Made by a program: the position numbers and the translations under genes
Notes under the pieces: generated by a model
What the model saw: the letters and a program-made list of their open reading frames with translations, nothing else
Database searches by the model: none
Told to the model about the DNA's origin: nothing
Source of the DNA: Cyanobacteria bacterium SZAS LIN-3
GTDB lineage: Bacteria; Cyanobacteriota; Vampirovibrionia; Obscuribacterales; Obscuribacteraceae
Direction of reading: 5' to 3'
Length of the DNA stretch: 64,000 bases
Assembly (NCBI GenBank): GCA_018266215.1
Contig: JAFEAV010000021.1
Coordinates: 1-64,000 of the forward strand
Shown here: piece after piece, positions 52,420 through 61,843 of the stretch
Position numbering within the stretch: position 1 is the first letter of the stretch
Layout of the letters: every line of letters starts with the position of its first letter

Positions 52420-53319
52420 ATGCTCGAAAATATCTCACAACTTAAAGCGGTCGATAAGCAATGGCTGGATCAAATCGTGCAGGAAATCACTGCCCCGGCC
52501 GTGCAACTGGAATCACTCTGGCGTGAGCCCTATCCCGAATACGGATCGGCCGGCCTGAAAGTGGCTACTCTACTCAATCCTACCGGTGAGCAGGAAAATT
52601 TCGACTACCGCGATTGCAGAAATCCGCAAGTGACACCACTGCTGCAGAAATTGCCGGCACTGCAAAAATTTCTCCTGGAAGGCAAACTGGATGTTATGGG
52701 TTCGCGCCTGCTGCGCCTTGATCCCGGCACTTTTTTACACGAACACCGCGACTTTGTTTATCTGGAACCGGTCCCTCGCTACCGCCTGCATCTGCCCCTG
52801 ATCACCAACGATCAAGCCTTCATCACCAGCCCCGGTTTGAACGTGCATTTCGAACGCGGTTATTTGTGGAAACTCAATCCCAAGCAAACCGTGCACAGCG
52901 CCTGCAATTTCGGCAGCGCGCCGCGCATTCACCTGATGCTTGACTGCTATGTCAATGACACGCTGGCGGCGATGCTCAAGGAGCAATTTCTCGATGAACG
53001 CAACAAGCACATTCTGCCGCCTTTCACCGCTGCCATCAAAGCCCAGTTGATGCAGGAAGCAAAAAATCTGCTGGCCGAAAGCACCAGGGGTAATGCCAGC
53101 CTTGTCACCGCCGCCGAAGAACTTTTATTGAAAACTTTTTGCCTCTATGACTTGAGAGCGGCAGGCCCAGGTCTGACCACCTACGATTTGCTCTTTGAAC
53201 TCTTTGACAGTCCCGTTTTTGCCGAACGCACAAGCTACTGGAAAGAACGACTGCTTGAAGTCTATCCGCCGCTCGACCCCGTTAAAAAAGAGGAAGGCGA
53301 ATTAGCGCTGCAACGATGA
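52420..53319 (+). CDS. Aspartyl/asparaginyl beta-hydroxylase-like dioxygenase
   Basis: 299 residues, first gene of the operon. The jelly-roll core reads LRLDPGTFLHEHRDF (candidate Fe ligands His 107/109 and Asp 111), YRLHLPLITND and RIHLMLDC (distal His), the pattern of Asp_Arg_Hydrox (AspH-like) Fe(II)/2-oxoglutarate enzymes. Family members hydroxylate Asp/Asn or related amino acids, also in siderophore and antibiotic pathways. A helical C-terminal extension of about 100 residues is unrecognised. The stop overlaps the next start (ATGA), so the genes are coupled. Substrate unknown. Confidence 0.85.
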   Translation: MLENISQLKAVDKQWLDQIVQEITAPAVQLESLWREPYPEYGSAGLKVATLLNPTGEQENFDYRDCRNPQVTPLLQKLPALQKFLLEGKLDVMGSRLLRLDPGTFLHEHRDFVYLEPVPRYRLHLPLITNDQAFITSPGLNVHFERGYLWKLNPKQTVHSACNFGSAPRIHLMLDCYVNDTLAAMLKEQFLDERNKHILPPFTAAIKAQLMQEAKNLLAESTRGNASLVTAAEELLLKTFCLYDLRAAGPGLTTYDLLFELFDSPVFAERTSYWKERLLEVYPPLDPVKKEEGELALQR

Positions 53320-54890
53320 CAAGCCACCATCTGCCATTTCTAGTGCACAACCAAAGCCTGGCGCCATCATATTCGGTGCCGGCTCTGGACGTTTACCAGA
53401 GTCAAAAAAACATCCATGTCGTCTCCAACGGCGATGCACTTTGTTTCGGCAAGGAGAATCCACAGCCGGCCTGCCGCACCTCAATGAGCACCAGCCAGGC
53501 CACATTCTTTGCCATGCGTCTGGAAATGGCCCTGGGTCTGCCTACCCATTCCAGCCCCAGCTATTTCCCCGGAGCCGTCATTCCCGGTCCCGGCGGCGCC
53601 GGCTGCACCGAAGTCGAACGCGGTAATCTACTTTTTGACCAGTTCAAATTTGTCCTGGACTTCGACCCCGATATGCTCGACCGCATCGCCGGCGGTGCCG
53701 ACCAGGACAAGCAGACCGCACCTTCCAAACTTTTCTGCCGGGAAGAATCAAGTGCCGAGCCCTGGCTCTGGCAACATATAGAAGCACCCAGACTGTACTT
53801 CCTGCACCAGGCAGGCGAGGACACCGGAGCCGAAGCCCCTGTGGCAGCAGAGCGAAAAGAAGCTGCTCTGGCAGCCTTTAACCTGAATGCGCAGGTACGC
53901 ATGGCCCGGGCAAAAGCAGCGGACTTCTCCCCCGCCGCCACCGCCACATTACTTTCATTCATCGCCGATGCCTGGTTCCGCCCGGCATCGGGCATCGCGC
54001 CCATCAGCTGGGGGCCGCGTTCCATTGAGCGGACGGCCGGGGCGCTGCGCCGCTACGAGAGCCGTATCACAGAGTTTAATCTCCTGCCCTTCCTCTTTGA
54101 GCTGGAAGCCATGACCAGCCATATCAGCCTGGCCGAGGAGAGTGGAGAAAGAGAAAGTTTTGCCCGCGGAGTTTTCGCCGGCAACTTTATCGATGTCTCG
54201 ATGGCACCGCTGGTGACCATCAAAGCGACCGAATTTTGCGTGCGCGAAAGGCTCTTCGATGAAGTGATAAATCTGTCCAGTCGCGGCTTTGCACCGGTCA
54301 TCATCAATGAATACGGTCTGGTCGCCGACGGCAATCACCGCCTGACTGCAAGCTATGTCTGGAATATTTTGAAATACGCCCAGGACCTGGAATGGTCTCT
54401 GGAAAACAGCGAATTTCAAAGACGCGTGGCAAAATTCAGCGAGGCGGTCAAAGGCGGTCTGCTCAAACACCGTGAGACTCCCAGTCCGGTATCGATGCAT
54501 CAGGCCCTGAGTCATCTGGCCCACTTCCTCTGCCGCCCCGACTGGCGCGCCCGGCTCAACTCCTACACCAAGCCGCTGCTCAAACGGCATGATTTCATTC
54601 ATGAGCTGCCGGTAGTGATACTGCCCGAATATCTATCGGGGGCGGTCGTCAAATCACATTACGACGAGGGCACCAGGGTGCAGCGCGCCTGCCCATCGAT
54701 ATATGAGGCCATGTCCCTCAACCACCATCTGGTTTTGCCCCCGCGGGCTTCCTATCATTTCACCGACGCGGCACTCTTGCCGTGGTTCACAGTTTTAAAA
54801 ACCAGCTGCGGCACAAAACGCCGCACGCCCCCCTATGGCCCGCGCGCCACAGGAAGAAAGTCGTTACGTAGCAGGAGGAAACAGGTTTGA
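53316..54890 (+). CDS. Large protein with a ParB-fold (DGNHR) domain, possible amino-acid kinase
   Basis: 524 residues. The first 270 residues are unrecognised. Around 300-360 lie FIDVSMAPLVTIKATEF, FAPVIINEYGLVADGNHRL: the DGNHR at 338-342 fits the ParB/sulfiredoxin fold signature (DGxHR). That fold includes ParB, SbnI and SerK, and the last two phosphorylate serine; SbnI feeds O-phosphoserine to SbnA in staphyloferrin B synthesis. Since an SbnA/cysteine-synthase-like gene is in the same operon, a kinase role is an attractive inference. A basic C-terminus (TKRRTPPYG...RRKQV) ends it. Start and stop overlap both neighbours. Confidence 0.7.
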   Translation: MTSHHLPFLVHNQSLAPSYSVPALDVYQSQKNIHVVSNGDALCFGKENPQPACRTSMSTSQATFFAMRLEMALGLPTHSSPSYFPGAVIPGPGGAGCTEVERGNLLFDQFKFVLDFDPDMLDRIAGGADQDKQTAPSKLFCREESSAEPWLWQHIEAPRLYFLHQAGEDTGAEAPVAAERKEAALAAFNLNAQVRMARAKAADFSPAATATLLSFIADAWFRPASGIAPISWGPRSIERTAGALRRYESRITEFNLLPFLFELEAMTSHISLAEESGERESFARGVFAGNFIDVSMAPLVTIKATEFCVRERLFDEVINLSSRGFAPVIINEYGLVADGNHRLTASYVWNILKYAQDLEWSLENSEFQRRVAKFSEAVKGGLLKHRETPSPVSMHQALSHLAHFLCRPDWRARLNSYTKPLLKRHDFIHELPVVILPEYLSGAVVKSHYDEGTRVQRACPSIYEAMSLNHHLVLPPRASYHFTDAALLPWFTVLKTSCGTKRRTPPYGPRATGRKSLRSRRKQV

Positions 54891-55888
54891 GAATTGCATT
54901 TTTAGGCAAAGGTGGGGCCGGAAAGACCACAACGGCCGCCGGATTTATCCGCTACATGAGTAAGAGGCATCCCTTTGTGCTGGCCGTCGACGCCGACGTC
55001 AACGCTCACTTGAAAGGCGCCCTGCATGCCGATGGACTGGAAGACGCAGCCTACGAGCTGGGCGAAGTACGCGGCGAAATCATCGAATATCTCAAAGGCA
55101 ACCGCACCGACCTGGTAGGCAGAGACATGGTCGGCACAACACCGCCTTCACTGCAATCTAATTTCATCACAGTTTCTCCCAGCGACCCGATCATCGCCAA
55201 ATACTCACGCACCAGTGGTGATGGCAAGATTTCGCTTTTGACCGTCGGTACCTACAAAGAAAGCGATGTCGGCGGTGCTTGCTACCATGTCAAACTCTCC
55301 GGTCTGCAGGCCTTCTTCCACCACCTGCTGGACGGCGAAGAGGACATTGTTATAGCCGACACCACCGCCGGCACCGACAATGTGGCGACATCACTTTCCA
55401 TCGCCTACGACATAAACGTATTTGTCGTCGAGCCGACAAGAAAATCTCTCCAGGTCTACCTGGATTTTCTCACGGTAGCCCCGCATCTGGCGGACAAGAC
55501 CTATGTCATCGCCAATAAAGTGGACAGCCCCGAAGATGAGCTCTTCATCCTCAAGCATGTAGCCCGCGAAAAGCTCCTCGGTCTGGTGCCGCAATCGCGT
55601 CATCTGAAGCGCTTCGAACAGGGCAAAAAAGAAGCCCTTGAAGATTTTATGCACGAGCAGGAACCGGTCTTCGCCCGTGTGCTTGAGACCCTGCAGAGCA
55701 AGCCTCGCAACTGGGACCACTATCTGGCCAGCCTGCGCAGCACCCACACCAAAGTCTGCCGTGACTGGCTCGATGAATACTACGGCCTGAGACTGGACGA
55801 AAATCTGGACGAGGAATTCAGCTATCCCAAAGCCATCGCCAGAACGCAGCGGGCAAACGTCGGCGGCAAACAACTGGTGGCAGTCTGA
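54887..55888 (+). CDS. CooC-like P-loop ATPase, copy 1
   Basis: 333 residues. MRIAFLGKGGAGKTTT is the deviant Walker A with signature Lys of the MinD/NifH/CooC class; VLAVDADVNAHL and IADTTAGTDN are switch regions as in CooC, which inserts nickel into CO dehydrogenase. Where CooC has a CxC metal site, this protein has ACYHVK, that is Cys 132-x-His 134. A C-terminal extension of about 80 residues is not typical of CooC. The start is TTG overlapping the previous stop (TTGA), with AGGAGG eight bases before. A closely similar second copy is at 63202. Confidence 0.88.
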   Translation: MRIAFLGKGGAGKTTTAAGFIRYMSKRHPFVLAVDADVNAHLKGALHADGLEDAAYELGEVRGEIIEYLKGNRTDLVGRDMVGTTPPSLQSNFITVSPSDPIIAKYSRTSGDGKISLLTVGTYKESDVGGACYHVKLSGLQAFFHHLLDGEEDIVIADTTAGTDNVATSLSIAYDINVFVVEPTRKSLQVYLDFLTVAPHLADKTYVIANKVDSPEDELFILKHVAREKLLGLVPQSRHLKRFEQGKKEALEDFMHEQEPVFARVLETLQSKPRNWDHYLASLRSTHTKVCRDWLDEYYGLRLDENLDEEFSYPKAIARTQRANVGGKQLVAV

Positions 55889-55928
55889 GGCCCAGGGGCC
55901 CACGGCAACACGCTAATTGCAATCATCA

Positions 55929-57509
55929 ATGGACGGACAAAAAATGTCTCTTACCGAAACCAAAACAATCGAAGTCGATGTAGAAGCTCTGGAGCGCGCC
56001 TCCAAAGAAGCTAAGGCCGCCGCCGCAAAAAAAGCGCGGGGCCTGCGCTTGACGCCCACGGTCAATCCTACTGTGGCGCGGTTCCTGGAGCAAAAAGAAA
56101 CGCTCTTCTCTCTGGTTTCGGCTCTGGGTAGCCCTCTGAATATTCTTTTTCCTGATTTGATCGAAAAGAATGTCGAGGGCTTCACCGGGACATTTAAAAA
56201 GCTGTCACTGCTGGGCAAAGTATTTTTCGCCCATAAGTGCAATCAGTCCGATTCGCTGGTGCGCCGCCTGGCTCTGACCGATGCCAACCTCGACGTCAGC
56301 TCCGCCGGTGAATTGCGGCATGCCCTGGGCTCCGGATTTGACAGCAGTCGCATCGAAGCCACCGGACCCAAGAACACCGAGTTTATCGGCCTGGCGGTGC
56401 AGCAAGGCGTGACAATCGCAGTCGACTCCATCAGCGAATTGAAAAAAATTGTCGCACTGAGACCAAAGCTGAAGCTGAAAAAACCGACGAAAGTACTTTT
56501 GCGCCTTTCCGGATTCGAGGCCAGCCACAGCAAATTTCTCAATAAGGGCAGCCGCTTCGGTATCCCTATAAAGGAAGCGGGCGAAGCCTTCGACATCCTG
56601 GAGGCTAATCGCAAAGAGATAAATCTGCTGGGCTTTTCCTTCCATCTGGATACGGTCAGCGTGCTGGAGCGAGCGATCGCCATCGAAAATTGCCTTGAGC
56701 TCTTTGAAGAAGCGCTCAGCCGTGACTTCGAGCCCAGGGTGCTGGATATCGGCGGCGGCTACAAAGTCAATTATTTGCAAAACGAAGACGAATGGAACGC
56801 CTATGTCAGCGCCCTGAAAGAAGCCGTACTTGGTACCAGACCGCCCATGACCTGGCACGGCAACGCCTTCGGCATGTCCTCAGACAAGGGCAAGCTCAAG
56901 GGCAACTTCAACAGCTACAGCTATTTCGATACACAGACCGGGGGCGACTTCCTCGATGAATTGCTCAGTCAGAAATTTGCCAATCTGGGTGACGCCACCG
57001 CCGCTTCCATACTGCGCGACAATATGATCGAGCTCTGGATCGAACCGGGTCGCTCCCTGGTCGAGCAATGCGGCATCACTGTGGGCCGGGTCAACAGCGT
57101 GCGCACATCCAGTCGCGGCGAGCCTATCGTTTGCCTGAACATGAAGCGCCAGGACATCTCCTTCCTCGACCAGGAAGTATTCGTCGATCCCATCATCGTC
57201 AGCTGCAAAGACAGTGAGAAAGACAGCAAAGCGAAAAAACAGGCTGCCAGCGCACCTCCGGCCGAAGCCATCGGCGTATTTTTCGCCGGCAATCTCTGCC
57301 TGGAAAGCGACCTGATTTACCGCCATCTGACCTACCTCGACAAACTGCCCGAGGAAGGTGACCTGGTTGTATTTGTAAATACCGCCGGCTACTTCATGGA
57401 TTTTTCCGCCACCACATCAATCATGCATCCCATCGCCCAGAAAGTCGCCGTCAGCGAAAAAGACGGCAAGTTCACCTGGACCATGGATGACCAGTACGTA
57501 CCCTTCTAA
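55929..57509 (+). CDS. Fold-type III PLP-dependent decarboxylase-like (LysA/DABA-type)
   Basis: 526 residues. KVFFAHKCNQSDSLVRR holds the PLP lysine (about residue 103) in the ornithine/diaminopimelate-decarboxylase pattern. SSAGELRHALGSG, FSFHLDTVSVLERAI and LDIGGGYKVNY follow in the usual order of the TIM barrel. The C-terminal barrel has NLCLESDLIYRH, close to the CESxD active-site motif though altered. Members decarboxylate amino acids, and some act in siderophore pathways (SbnH). The first 40 residues are an unusual charged extension. The true start may be ATG 55944; neither has a strong ribosome site. Confidence 0.85.
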   Translation: MDGQKMSLTETKTIEVDVEALERASKEAKAAAAKKARGLRLTPTVNPTVARFLEQKETLFSLVSALGSPLNILFPDLIEKNVEGFTGTFKKLSLLGKVFFAHKCNQSDSLVRRLALTDANLDVSSAGELRHALGSGFDSSRIEATGPKNTEFIGLAVQQGVTIAVDSISELKKIVALRPKLKLKKPTKVLLRLSGFEASHSKFLNKGSRFGIPIKEAGEAFDILEANRKEINLLGFSFHLDTVSVLERAIAIENCLELFEEALSRDFEPRVLDIGGGYKVNYLQNEDEWNAYVSALKEAVLGTRPPMTWHGNAFGMSSDKGKLKGNFNSYSYFDTQTGGDFLDELLSQKFANLGDATAASILRDNMIELWIEPGRSLVEQCGITVGRVNSVRTSSRGEPIVCLNMKRQDISFLDQEVFVDPIIVSCKDSEKDSKAKKQAASAPPAEAIGVFFAGNLCLESDLIYRHLTYLDKLPEEGDLVVFVNTAGYFMDFSATTSIMHPIAQKVAVSEKDGKFTWTMDDQYVPF

Positions 57510-57552
57510 GACAAAACAATAAAAGATAGAGACCATCCGGAGATAATTTAAA

Positions 57553-58923
57553 ATGCTCGTCAAACATGTCAGCGAACTAATCGGCAATACACCGCTGTTT
57601 GAAATCCCTCAATCCGTGCACGGACTGAAAAATGTCAACCTGTTTGCCAAGCTGGAACTGCTAAATCCCTTCGGCTCGGTCAAAGACAAGAGCGCCTGGA
57701 ATGTGCTCAAAGACGACATCGAGCAGATTGCCGCCGAAGGCAAAACAGTGATCGAATCGTCCTCGGGCAACATGGCCAAGGCCATGCAACTGGTCTGCTC
57801 GGTATATGGCGTGCCCTTCAAAATCGTCACCAATCGCATCAAAGTGCGTGAGGTCAAACAAGTGCTCCAGCTCCTGGGCGCCGACGTCGATGAATTACCC
57901 GGTCTGTCCGAATGCCCGGATCCAACCGATCCCAACGACCCCATCACCTTCATCGAACAGATGATGAGCGCCAACCCCGGCAAATATTTCCACACCTCAC
58001 AATACACAAACGAAAAAAATATCCACGCTCACTATCATTCGACGGGCAAGGAAATCCACGATGATTTAAAAGCCGCCGACCGCGGCGAAGTAGACTTCTT
58101 CATCGGCGGTCTCGGCACCACGGGCTCCACCCGCGGCTCCGGCACCTACCTGAAAGAGCAAAACAAGGACCTGAAAAATATCGGCGTCATCGCCTCCAAA
58201 GGTCACCTCTTACCCGGTATCAGAAACGTCGATGAAATGTACGAAGTAGGGCTTTTCCGCAAAGACTTCTACGACGATATCATCGAAGTCAGCATGGATG
58301 AATCTATCGATGCCATGCTCACCATGGTCAAAAAATGCGGCATCCTGGCCGGACCGACAGGCGGCGGCTCACTGGCGGCGGCAATCAAATATCTCAAACC
58401 AATCGATGAAAAATTGACGAGAAAGCACAACGCCGTCTTCATCGTCTGCGATCGCATCGAATGGTACATATCTTACCTGCAGAAAAATCGTCCCGAACTC
58501 TTCGGTCTGGCCGTCAAAAAAGATACGGTCAAGGCAGTGAGCCAGGAAGAAATCGACAAGGCCCCCGAAGTCGATGTCGACGAGCTGGAGTCATTAATCG
58601 CAAAAGCCGACAAACCGGTAATTGTCGACATGCGCGGCACCATGGCCTTCAAAGCCTCGCGCATACCGGGCTCGATCAATATCCCGGCGGACAATCTGGA
58701 AGACATCGCCGACATGGGTACACCCTTCGGCACCAGTCAGAAAGTAATCCTCGTCTGCCCCACCGGCGAAGTCTCTAAGCGCTTTGCCGCTCACTTCAAG
58801 GCAAAAGATGTCGACTGCCACAGCCTGAGCGGTGGTTTCGTAGCCTGGAGAGACGCGGACAAGGCTACTGAAAAATCCAAGACGAGCGGCGGCCGCAGAC
58901 TGCTGGTCGGCACGAAATCTTGA
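57553..58923 (+). CDS. Cysteine-synthase/SbnA-like PLP enzyme fused to a rhodanese domain
   Basis: 456 residues. Residues 1-330 are a fold-type II PLP enzyme: NPFGSVKDKSAW with PLP Lys 44, ESSSGNMAKAM at the substrate loop, GGLGTTGSTRGSG at the phosphate-binding loop. Family members make cysteine, 2,3-diaminopropionate precursors (SbnA) or cystathionine. Residues about 345-435 are a rhodanese: VDMRGTMAFKASRIPGSINI and VCPTGEVSKRFAA, with Cys 402 able to carry a persulfide. The fusion implies sulfur carried to or from the PLP site. The start has CCGGAG about ten bases upstream. Confidence 0.9.
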   Translation: MLVKHVSELIGNTPLFEIPQSVHGLKNVNLFAKLELLNPFGSVKDKSAWNVLKDDIEQIAAEGKTVIESSSGNMAKAMQLVCSVYGVPFKIVTNRIKVREVKQVLQLLGADVDELPGLSECPDPTDPNDPITFIEQMMSANPGKYFHTSQYTNEKNIHAHYHSTGKEIHDDLKAADRGEVDFFIGGLGTTGSTRGSGTYLKEQNKDLKNIGVIASKGHLLPGIRNVDEMYEVGLFRKDFYDDIIEVSMDESIDAMLTMVKKCGILAGPTGGGSLAAAIKYLKPIDEKLTRKHNAVFIVCDRIEWYISYLQKNRPELFGLAVKKDTVKAVSQEEIDKAPEVDVDELESLIAKADKPVIVDMRGTMAFKASRIPGSINIPADNLEDIADMGTPFGTSQKVILVCPTGEVSKRFAAHFKAKDVDCHSLSGGFVAWRDADKATEKSKTSGGRRLLVGTKS

Positions 58924-58955
58924 GCGCCTGAAGCGCAAGAAAGAAGGAAATCAAA

Positions 58956-60206
58956 ATGCATTGCTCAACGCCGAAAACTTCAGCTTCTCTGGATCCGGCT
59001 TTGCTGCGGGCAAATTTCCCCATCTTTGGAAATCATCCGGACCTGATCTATTTCGACAATGCCTCGACCAGTCAGAAGCCCTTTGTCGTCCTCGATGAGG
59101 TCTGCCGCTACCACACCGAGCAATGCGCCAATGCCGGAAGAGCGGCCTATTCCTGGTCCACCCAGCTGGACCGGGCAATAGAAGATACGCGAGCACGGGT
59201 GGCAAAATTCATCGGCGCCAACGCCGAGGATCTGGCCTTCACCAGCGGTGCCACCGAAAGTCTCAATATGGTCGCCCTGGCCTGGGGCCTGTTAAATCTC
59301 CAGGACGGGGATGAGATCATGCTCTGCCAGCGGGATCACAAGTCGGCCGTTCTGCCCTGGTACAACCTGAAAGATATTCTGGCTACCCAGGGCAAGACGA
59401 TTCATATAAAGACTTTCGCCATCCATGAAGTGGGCGACTACGACCTCAAAAGTATCAAGGACCAGGTCTCGCCCCGCACCAGGCTCCTGGCAATGACCCA
59501 TATCCACCATGTTTTCGGCCTGGACATGGAAGTCGCCGAAATCCGCGAAATCGTCGGCGACCGGGTACTCATCTCCCTCGACGCCAGTCAGAGCGTCGGC
59601 CACATCAAAGTCGACGTCGCCGCACTGAATGTAGACTTCCTCTCCTTCAGCGGCCACAAAATGTTTGCCACCACCGGTACCGGCGGACTCTGGGTCAATC
59701 CCCGGGTCAAAGACAGCCTCAGGCCGATGAAACTGGGCGGCAAAAGCGAAGCCACCCCGGAGGCCGGGGGACTGAACCTCAAGCACAAGAATACGGCAGA
59801 GCTGCTGGAAGCAGGCACCCAGAATATCGCCGGCATCCTCTCGCTGGGCAAGGCCGTCGACTTGATCGACTCCATCGGCCTGGACGCCATCGAAAGTCAT
59901 GTCAGCGATCTGACCGTCTATCTCTACGGCAAACTGCTCAACCTGCCCGGCATAATTTTTGCCCCTGGTATGGGCATCTGCCGCTGTGAAGCCGGTTTTG
60001 GCATCATGTCGTTTCGCTTCGAACAGATTTCCAACCTCGACTTGAGCTTCGTCCTCGATGAGGAAAATATCTTTGTCCGCTCCGGTGATCACTGCACCTA
60101 TGCCAGAGATACCAGCGAAGAATACATCCGGGTGAGCATGCATCTCTACAATACAAAAGACGAAATCGATCAGCTCATTGCCGTGCTGGAAGGCGTGGTT
60201 GGCTGA
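58956..60206 (+). CDS. SufS/CsdA-type cysteine desulfurase-like enzyme
   Basis: 416 residues. LRANFPIFGNHPDLIYFDNA is the SufS-like start; FTSGATESLNMVALAW, SLDASQSVGH and FSGHKMFATTGTG (PLP Lys 235) follow. The sulfur-accepting Cys 380 is present in RSGDHCTYA, where SufS has RTGHHC. It releases sulfur from cysteine (or selenium from selenocysteine) as a persulfide. No other suf genes are near. Given its company it may supply sulfur to the neighbouring rhodanese fusion, or catalyse an aminotransfer/lyase reaction. A GAAGGAA site precedes the ATG. Confidence 0.9.
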   Translation: MHCSTPKTSASLDPALLRANFPIFGNHPDLIYFDNASTSQKPFVVLDEVCRYHTEQCANAGRAAYSWSTQLDRAIEDTRARVAKFIGANAEDLAFTSGATESLNMVALAWGLLNLQDGDEIMLCQRDHKSAVLPWYNLKDILATQGKTIHIKTFAIHEVGDYDLKSIKDQVSPRTRLLAMTHIHHVFGLDMEVAEIREIVGDRVLISLDASQSVGHIKVDVAALNVDFLSFSGHKMFATTGTGGLWVNPRVKDSLRPMKLGGKSEATPEAGGLNLKHKNTAELLEAGTQNIAGILSLGKAVDLIDSIGLDAIESHVSDLTVYLYGKLLNLPGIIFAPGMGICRCEAGFGIMSFRFEQISNLDLSFVLDEENIFVRSGDHCTYARDTSEEYIRVSMHLYNTKDEIDQLIAVLEGVVG

Positions 60207-61831
60207 TGCCTGAAACAGACAATAAAGCAGAAAATAAAAAGCCGACAGTGGCCATCATCGGGGCCGGACATAACGGCCTCACCTGTGCCGCCTATTTGAG
60301 CAAGGCCGGTTTTAAGGTCAGCATCTTCGAGCGAAACAATGAAATAGGCGGCCTCTGCGTCACCGAGAGGCCCTTTAGCCAGGCAGCGGAGATCAAAGTG
60401 TCCTCCGTCGCTTCCTATTACGGCATGCTGCGCGCCGAAGTGGTGCAGGAGTTGAATCTCGAAGAGCACGGTCTCAAGCCATATTTGACCAATCCCATAG
60501 AAGTTGTCTTGATGGACGGCGGTCAGTTTGTTTTCACCCCGCGCGAAGGCGCCGAAGCACAAACCAGAGTAGATGGACTGACCGAGGAACAGAGCAAGGG
60601 CTGGCAGGATTTCTGGGCGGATATTCAAAAAGCCGCCGCCCTGGTTTATCCGCACTATCTAAAACCCGGCCTGACTCAAGGGCAGCTACTGGAAATGCTG
60701 GAGCAGGCCGGTCTCAAAGCAGTGGCCAAAAATGTATTTGACGGCTCGCTTTTTGAGCTGCTCGCACACTATGTCCAGAACGACAATTTGAAGGCCGTTG
60801 CCGCCACATGCACCCCGGGCTTTGCCTCTGATTCGGGCTCGGTTTTTGGTTGCATCCATCACGGCACAGCTTCGACCTGCGGAGAAACAGGCGCCTGGGG
60901 TCAGGTTTTTGGCGGGATGGGTGAAATCACAACCGCACTGACCGATGTCGCCCTGCAAAACGACGCCCGATTGATGCTCGAATCTCCGGTGACAAAGATT
61001 ATCACCGACAAAGGCAAAGCCGAAGCAATCGAATTTGCCGACGGCAGCCGGGAAGCATTTGACCTGATTATCAGTGCTATAGACCCCTACGTATTATTTG
61101 AAAAACTACTGCCGGACGAGGCAAGCTGTGCTGCCGTAAAAAACAATCTGCTTGAAAATCGTCCGGCGGTTTCGGCAGCCAAACTGCATTTCCTCCTCAA
61201 GGATCTGCCGTCATTTACCACTCTCAAGCAAATAGGTCACAACCACAAGGGAGTGATCGTCATTGCTCCCTCAAAAGAATCGGTGGAGCGAGCTGCCCTG
61301 GCCGTGCCCCAGGGCCGGATGCCGGATCAGTTGATGCTGACTATGGCCTTTCCCACCCTGGAAGATCCCTCCATGCAAGGAGAAGATCAAAGCCGTCATG
61401 TCCTCACAGTCGATGTCCACTATCTGCCCGCCCGCATCAATGGCCGGGCCTGGACCGAAGCCGACGACAAGCTTTTGCTGGAAGAGACAATCAGAACAAT
61501 CGAAAAGCAGTGTCCGGATATCAGAAACTATATCCAGGAAAGTTTCATAGTATCTCCCAGATTGCTTGCCGAGCGCTATGGCGTGGCCTCCCTCAGTTGC
61601 TGGCATCTGCCCATGACCCCGGCGCATCTGTTTGAAAAGCGCAAACTCAAGGGCTGCGACCATTACGAAACACCGCTGGCCAATTTATATGTCTGCTCCG
61701 CCGGCACCTACCCTGGTGGCAACGTCACCGCCGCTCCCGGTCACAATCTGGCCAAAAAACTGATCGAAAAATATGGCCGAACCGATGTCTCTGGTATCAC
61801 TCAAGTCGAAGCCCAGACAACTCACAGGTAA
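60206..61831 (+). CDS. CrtI/PYROXD2-like FAD-dependent oxidoreductase
   Basis: 541 residues. VAIIGAGHNGLTCAAYLSK and SIFERNNEIGGLCVTE are the FAD-binding start of phytoene desaturase-like flavoproteins; CSAGTYPGGNVTAAPGHNL near the end is the C-terminal FAD contact. The family also holds amine oxidases and PYROXD2, so carotenoid work is not implied, and no carotenoid genes are near. It may dehydrogenate an intermediate of this operon. The start overlaps the previous stop by one base (TGATG), showing tight coupling. Confidence 0.88.
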   Translation: MPETDNKAENKKPTVAIIGAGHNGLTCAAYLSKAGFKVSIFERNNEIGGLCVTERPFSQAAEIKVSSVASYYGMLRAEVVQELNLEEHGLKPYLTNPIEVVLMDGGQFVFTPREGAEAQTRVDGLTEEQSKGWQDFWADIQKAAALVYPHYLKPGLTQGQLLEMLEQAGLKAVAKNVFDGSLFELLAHYVQNDNLKAVAATCTPGFASDSGSVFGCIHHGTASTCGETGAWGQVFGGMGEITTALTDVALQNDARLMLESPVTKIITDKGKAEAIEFADGSREAFDLIISAIDPYVLFEKLLPDEASCAAVKNNLLENRPAVSAAKLHFLLKDLPSFTTLKQIGHNHKGVIVIAPSKESVERAALAVPQGRMPDQLMLTMAFPTLEDPSMQGEDQSRHVLTVDVHYLPARINGRAWTEADDKLLLEETIRTIEKQCPDIRNYIQESFIVSPRLLAERYGVASLSCWHLPMTPAHLFEKRKLKGCDHYETPLANLYVCSAGTYPGGNVTAAPGHNLAKKLIEKYGRTDVSGITQVEAQTTHR

Positions 61832-61843
61832 AAGGTGGATAGC

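Noticed and set aside
60206..61831. Carotenoid desaturase role for the CrtI-like flavoprotein
   Set aside because: No crtB, crtE or other isoprenoid genes are near, and the family includes many non-carotenoid enzymes such as PYROXD2.
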